Position numbers and translations under genes: made by a program
Part shown: positions 59,716 to 64,000 of the stretch, in pieces
How positions within the stretch are numbered: the first letter of the stretch is position 1
How the letters are laid out: each line of letters begins with the position of its first letter
Notes under the pieces: model-generated
The model's database searches: none
Told to the model about the DNA's origin: nothing
Seen by the model: the letters and a program-made list of their open reading frames with translations, nothing else
Assembly (NCBI GenBank): GCA_036346205.1
Contig: JARFJB010002417.1
Coordinates: 139,001-203,000, forward strand
Source of the DNA: Vesta saturnalis
Lineage: Eukaryota; Arthropoda; Insecta; Coleoptera; Lampyridae
Reading direction: 5' to 3'
DNA length: 64,000 nucleotides

Positions 59716-60031
59716 AATAAAATACTTATCTTTTTTGGGTTTTTTTAATGGTGTACTTTAAATTATACAGTCTAAACGTTTCGATAACACTTACAGTTAT
59801 CTTCGTCAGTAGTACTGTTTGTTAAAAATTGTTAAAGATTTTTTTTCAAGTTTGACAAAATTGTTTACAACATCTTTAACAGTTTTTAACAAACAGTACT
59901 ACTGACGAAGATAACTGTAAGTGTTATCGAAACGTTTAGATTGTATAATTTAAAGTACACCATTAAAAAACCCCAAAAAATGTCAGTATTTTAGTATGAG
60001 TGTTAATGGTGAAAGTTAACATTTTCAAATT
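59716..60031. repeat. Dispersed palindromic repeat, copy 3 (inverted pair)
   Basis: Two inverted arms of about 130-150 bp meet near 59850. Both carry ACTACTGACGAAGATAACTG, TTATCGAAACGTTTAGA and TTTAAAGTACACCATTA. The unit is flanked by an 11-bp direct repeat TTGTACCTAAT (59705-59715 and 60032-60042). It looks like two 3' ends of one retroelement joined head to head. Confidence 0.85.
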
Positions 60032-60063
60032 TTGTACCTAATTTAATGGGTCAAAAGATATCT

Positions 60064-60500
60064 TGTACGCGCGTCCACACGCACACGCACACATACACGC
60101 ACACGCACACGCACACGCATACGCACACGCACACGCACACGCACACGCACAGCACGACACGCACACGACACGACACGCACCACGCGCACGCACCGCACGC
60201 ACGCACACGCACACGCACACGCACACGCACACGCACACGCACACGACACGCACACGCACACGCACGCACGCACACGCACACGCACACGCACACGCACACG
60301 CACACCACGCACACGCACACACACACGCACACGCACACGACACGCCAGCACCACACGCACGACACGCACAGCACACACCAGCACACCACATCACGACACA
60401 CACGCACACGCACACGAAGCACACGACACGACACGCACTACGGCACGATGGCACACAGGCACTACGCATACGCACACGGGCACGCACACGCACACGTACC
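60064..60500. repeat. (CACACG)n array
   Basis: About 430 bp of ACACGC hexamers with many interruptions (ACACGACACGACACG, CACGCACGCACC and similar). No true coding sequence. Confidence 0.95.
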
Positions 60501-61050
60501 CAACATAGAAGTAAGGGTTATACTGCCTTTTGCTTTCTGATCGGTGGAATACTTAATAACGGTGATACATTACAAATATAATTAGCACAGATTACAGGTA
60601 GTTATAACCTATGATCTTGTATAATATATAAATCGTAGCACATAGGTATTGAGGATTCCCAAGTAAAAGCAGCACATTACGTCAGCTTAAAATGGTAAAT
60701 AATAGCGTGATCTCCTTTGTACCAGTACATACATCCATTAGGTCCGTGACGAGCCTCAGGTAACCAAGGACTAGAAGGATTAGTTGACTTCATTTTCTTT
60801 GCCGTGCCAACCCGTTTGTACACCCTTGCTGGTACACGAAGTCATCAGGTGTTGTACCTCGCAAAAATGTACAAGCTTCAAAGTTTCTGGAGTACTCTAA
60901 GCGGTAGGTATCCACATATTATAAAGTTAGAGATAACTCACATAGAGAACGAAATCTGCCCAATACACCCAGAACAGAAATCTAACGATTGATTAACATT
61001 AACAAAAAACACACCTGTTGGAAAATGTGCTGCCTGTAATTCACATTGCG

Positions 61051-61136
61051 ATGCTATCAGAAACAATGACGGAATGTTGTTTCAAGTACAACGACGTGTG
61101 AAGGTAGGAGATGTACATTTTGAACATTTACTCTAA
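61051..61136 (+). pseudogene. Mariner-like transposase C-terminal tail
   Basis: The frame reads AIRNNDGMLFQVQRRVKVGD then VHFEHLL and a stop. The ending (RR....GG.HFEHLL) is characteristic of insect DDE_3 transposases. Only this tail is recognisable. Confidence 0.4.
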
Positions 61137-61290
61137 AGTTATAGTTTTAAGTTCGTAATTTCATAAAATCAATGACAGTGAGCATTTACTGTAAGGTTAA
61201 AGTTATTATTTCCAATTCCGTAAAATTGTTTTTTATATCAATAACATTGCACATTTGCTTTAGGTGTTTTCTGGTTTTTTTAATTCCGTA
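61125..61290 (+). repeat. Imperfect tandem repeat, about 65-bp period
   Basis: GAACATTTACTCTAAAGTTA, GAGCATTTACTGTAAGGTTA and GCACATTTGCTTTAGGTGTT head three successive units, each with a TTCCGTAA- or TTCGTAAT-type word in the middle. The first unit overlaps the transposase tail. Confidence 0.45.
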
Positions 61291-61299
61291 ACGTTATTA

Positions 61300-64000
61300 T
61301 TTTTTAATAATAACCCCTATGGCATATGTGTTTTTTCTTTATTTGTAGATCTTGATAATACATACATTAGACATATTTTTTACCAAAGAATTTTTGATGC
61401 CTGTGGCAAATAATTGACAGCGGCCTACTTGGTAACAATACATTTAGTAAATAACAGTGGAAGTAGGAAGTGCCTTAAAAAATGTTATATTTGTCGGAAA
61501 CCACTGATCTTATCAATTTTTGTTCAATTTCAAGAGTTTATGGAATTTTTGGATATTTATTATTTTGGATAGTACAGAGGGCAATACAATATATTATACA
61601 AAACATAAAATATAAAATATATATCTTCTTATCGTGTGCTGTTCAGGAGTATGCTTCCTCTTCAGCGCGTATGTTGTAGGTGTGGTGTGATATAGTGTAT
61701 ATCATATCGCCATCATCTTGTAATATTAGGGGTTCCAAAAAAAAAATTCCTGTTGTGGGTGATGGAGTTGTGTTGGTCCTGTGTGTTCTACTGTCCTGTT
61801 GGCGCTCGGGTGATAGCTGTTGATGCTGATGTTCCTGTTATAGTTATTGCTATGCAGTAATAAGCTGGGATATCTATACCGTGTTGATGTGGTGTAGAAC
61901 AAGTAGGAAGTAGGTTTTGGACAGATATGAATAATAAAATCGATACTAACTACTTATCCGAGACATCCCTTTTCGTCGCTTTTCGGGAAAGTGCTAACCC
62001 AAACAGGGCATACACCTCCTGACCGTGTGTGAGGATCACTCCCCACAGGTCAGTCGCAGTTTGAGCCTTCGCTACGGCATGATCTTATCGAATTCAAGAA
62101 AGAGACCTTTTTTAGGAGAATAGTTGGCGAATAAACTGGCAGTGTTTTTAAGTTTGTTGCTTTATACCTGTAAAAGCTTTGATCCTTTAACCAGTGAGCT
62201 AATCCTCCCAACATCGGTATAGTTAATGGTACTGCGAAAATAGAAGCATTGATATGATTGACAATCCACCAAATTTTCATTAAATTCTAAAATATAGTTT
62301 TAGAGTCATAAGTAAAATTGTGTTTTCAATTTACAACTTTACACCACTTTAACTCTCCAAAGAAAAGCCGGATAAAAAAAAGGTACATAAATAAAGAATT
62401 CACTATTTCTTAGTATGTCTCCGGATTGACTTCACTATAGGTGTAATTGATCAAATATGTTCGAATCTCGTTTTGATGTTTTGTGATAAGGCCATGCTTA
62501 GTCTAGAGAGAATTTCATGCACATTTTAAGAATTATCTGTATAGCGGCCATTACAAAACACAATTTTATGTGCAAGTGCAACTTTCGCGGTTAATACTGC
62601 AACTTGTCATTACGAAAAGTAGTTGGAAATATGAAATTAATGACTAAATGCAAAATTTCTCAAATATGGGGTAGATTGGTATTTTTGCAATGTAACTATA
62701 GGAAACAGATTTTGTATTATGATATCGGATATTTGAAGACAGAATGTATTCCCTCCAACTTTCATTAATAACATTTTGCCGTGTTAATAACGGAAATGGC
62801 ATTTTGCTTCCACATAGAATGGTGTTTTCCTTGAAATACTTTTCCTGACAAGCAAGACGGTATCCCAAAACATGAAAACGAGACTCAACAATTTTTCATC
62901 AGTTACACCTATAATGAAGTCGATCCTGAAACATGCTGTGTAAGTACATTAAAACGTTTCCGTTTGGAAAGCATTGCAACCAATGAAACTCGGTCGTAAA
63001 TTTCTTCATGAATGAGTTTCTGTTTGATTTGCATACAAATTTGTCAAAAACAGTAATTTTTTGTTAAAATTTACGGGAAAAAGCATTACTTTTAACTTAT
63101 CCCGACATTCAATTTCACAATGTTTTAGAATCACATGCAACCTTTCACTTAGTACAACTTTCGAAAGAAATCGTAAATGAACGATTATACATTTGTAATT
63201 TCAATAAAACAAAAACGTATTTGACACATAGCCAAAAGATCTGAAAGGTTAATTACAATCATATGAATTGTGAATCAGAAAATATTTATCATTTATAATC
63301 AAGTTAATCGATGTTCTCATCACTTTCAATACATATATAAGATAGAATTATCGATAAACTGTTCAATGTTGTAACAGGTAGACCGATAAGATTGATTAAG
63401 TAAATGAAACTAAACTGGACTTTGCATAATTTCAATAAAATTGCAAGTCAGAGTGAAGAAAGGCTTTTAACAATACCGATATACAGATTGATCGATATCC
63501 CGTTTGTGAGAACAATAAACAATAACTATAGTAATAACGAAATGATGAGGTTTTGACGTGTCATGTGACGTGACGTGATGATTTATCTGTTTTTCCTTTT
63601 TTTACTGCAATGCACGACTGACTTGTTGAGTGACATTTAAATGTACTATTCTTTATAATGACTAATTATCTAAAAAAATGCATACATGACCTTTTCACAA
63701 CTACTTCCAGAGTTTATGAAGATTTTCGCTGTAAAACATTGTCATTAGAAACAAAACTACATGCATTTATTGAAGGTTATAACATAATAAGGCAAAAATA
63801 CAACACTAATAAATTATATTACAGTAGTAAGAAAATACATTAAAACCAATAAACAGATAAACTATGCAACTAACAAATAAACTGGCAATCATGAAAAAAT
63901 AGTTTATGCTTTCCATTCTAGTACATTCATATCATTCATATTGAAAAAGTAAACAGTTCCTTTAAAACATAGCAAACTTCATGGTATGGTTAGCAGAATA
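61300..64000. other. Intergenic, one unrecognised ORF
   Basis: A 76-codon minus-strand ORF (62050-62280) starts MKIWWIVNHINASIFAVPLT after a TATTTTAG acceptor-like site and has one possible hydrophobic segment. It matches no family I can name and is not called a gene. The rest is AT-rich with no supported features. Confidence 0.3.

Noticed and set aside
62050..62280. Possible membrane-protein or mitochondrial-complex gene on the minus strand
   Set aside because: One hydrophobic segment and a start after an acceptor-like site, but no family match I can defend.

Overview
The window is AT-rich eukaryotic DNA that looks like arthropod, most likely insect, genome. The recognisable coding sequence is almost all transposable-element protein of kinds familiar from insects: piggyBac, Tc1/mariner (DDE_3) elements with long terminal inverted repeats, I-, R4- and endonuclease/RT-type LINEs, and proteins of the DUF7869-like transposase group. 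Introns are short (59-223 nt), and (TA)n and (CA)n microsatellites are abundant. There is no operon structure, no rRNA and no CRISPR. I could not assign an insect order. No host gene is securely recognised; the best host candidate is one exon near 18.1 kb.

Layout. 1-2.2 kb: 3' part of a decayed LINE. 2.57-7.59 kb: an intron-containing transposase-like gene on the minus strand, split by a related plus-strand element (4325-7327) with 28-bp terminal repeats and a 4-bp AATT duplication. 10.7-12.35 kb: a mariner-like element with about 350-bp inverted ends. 12.98-15.44 kb: a complete-ended piggyBac element with broken coding sequence. 17.5-21.5 kb: a candidate host exon, a truncated piggyBac and a LINE fragment. 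22.2-22.8 kb: an 8-bp-period AATTTTCG satellite.

22.95-31.97 kb: a 9-kb mariner-like element bounded by about 650-740-bp inverted arms and holding at least two younger insertions. 33.7-39.2 kb: a second composite of the same kind, with about 370-bp arms, a transposase pseudogene and a LINE fragment. 39.2-44.2 kb: mostly featureless, with a tRNA-like pseudogene. 44.2-47.7 kb: an I-type LINE with a (TAA)n tail, then an R4-type LINE 3' end, sharing a duplicated block. 47.7-51.7 kb: (TG)n and (CACACT)n arrays around a further long-arm mariner. 55.7-59.3 kb: a head-to-head inverted dimer of a mariner-like element. 59.7-60.5 kb: a palindromic retroelement-tail repeat and a CA-rich array. The last 3.5 kb holds little that can be named.

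The elements form a layered record of insertion. Several insertions can be proved from this sequence alone, because the opposite arm of an inverted repeat keeps the empty site (29448-31351 and 48610-48842), or because removing the insertion restores a spliced reading frame (4325-7327). All transposase and reverse-transcriptase genes carry stops, frameshifts, deletions or active-site changes, so none looks autonomous as read. Family names come from reading translations and were not checked against databases.
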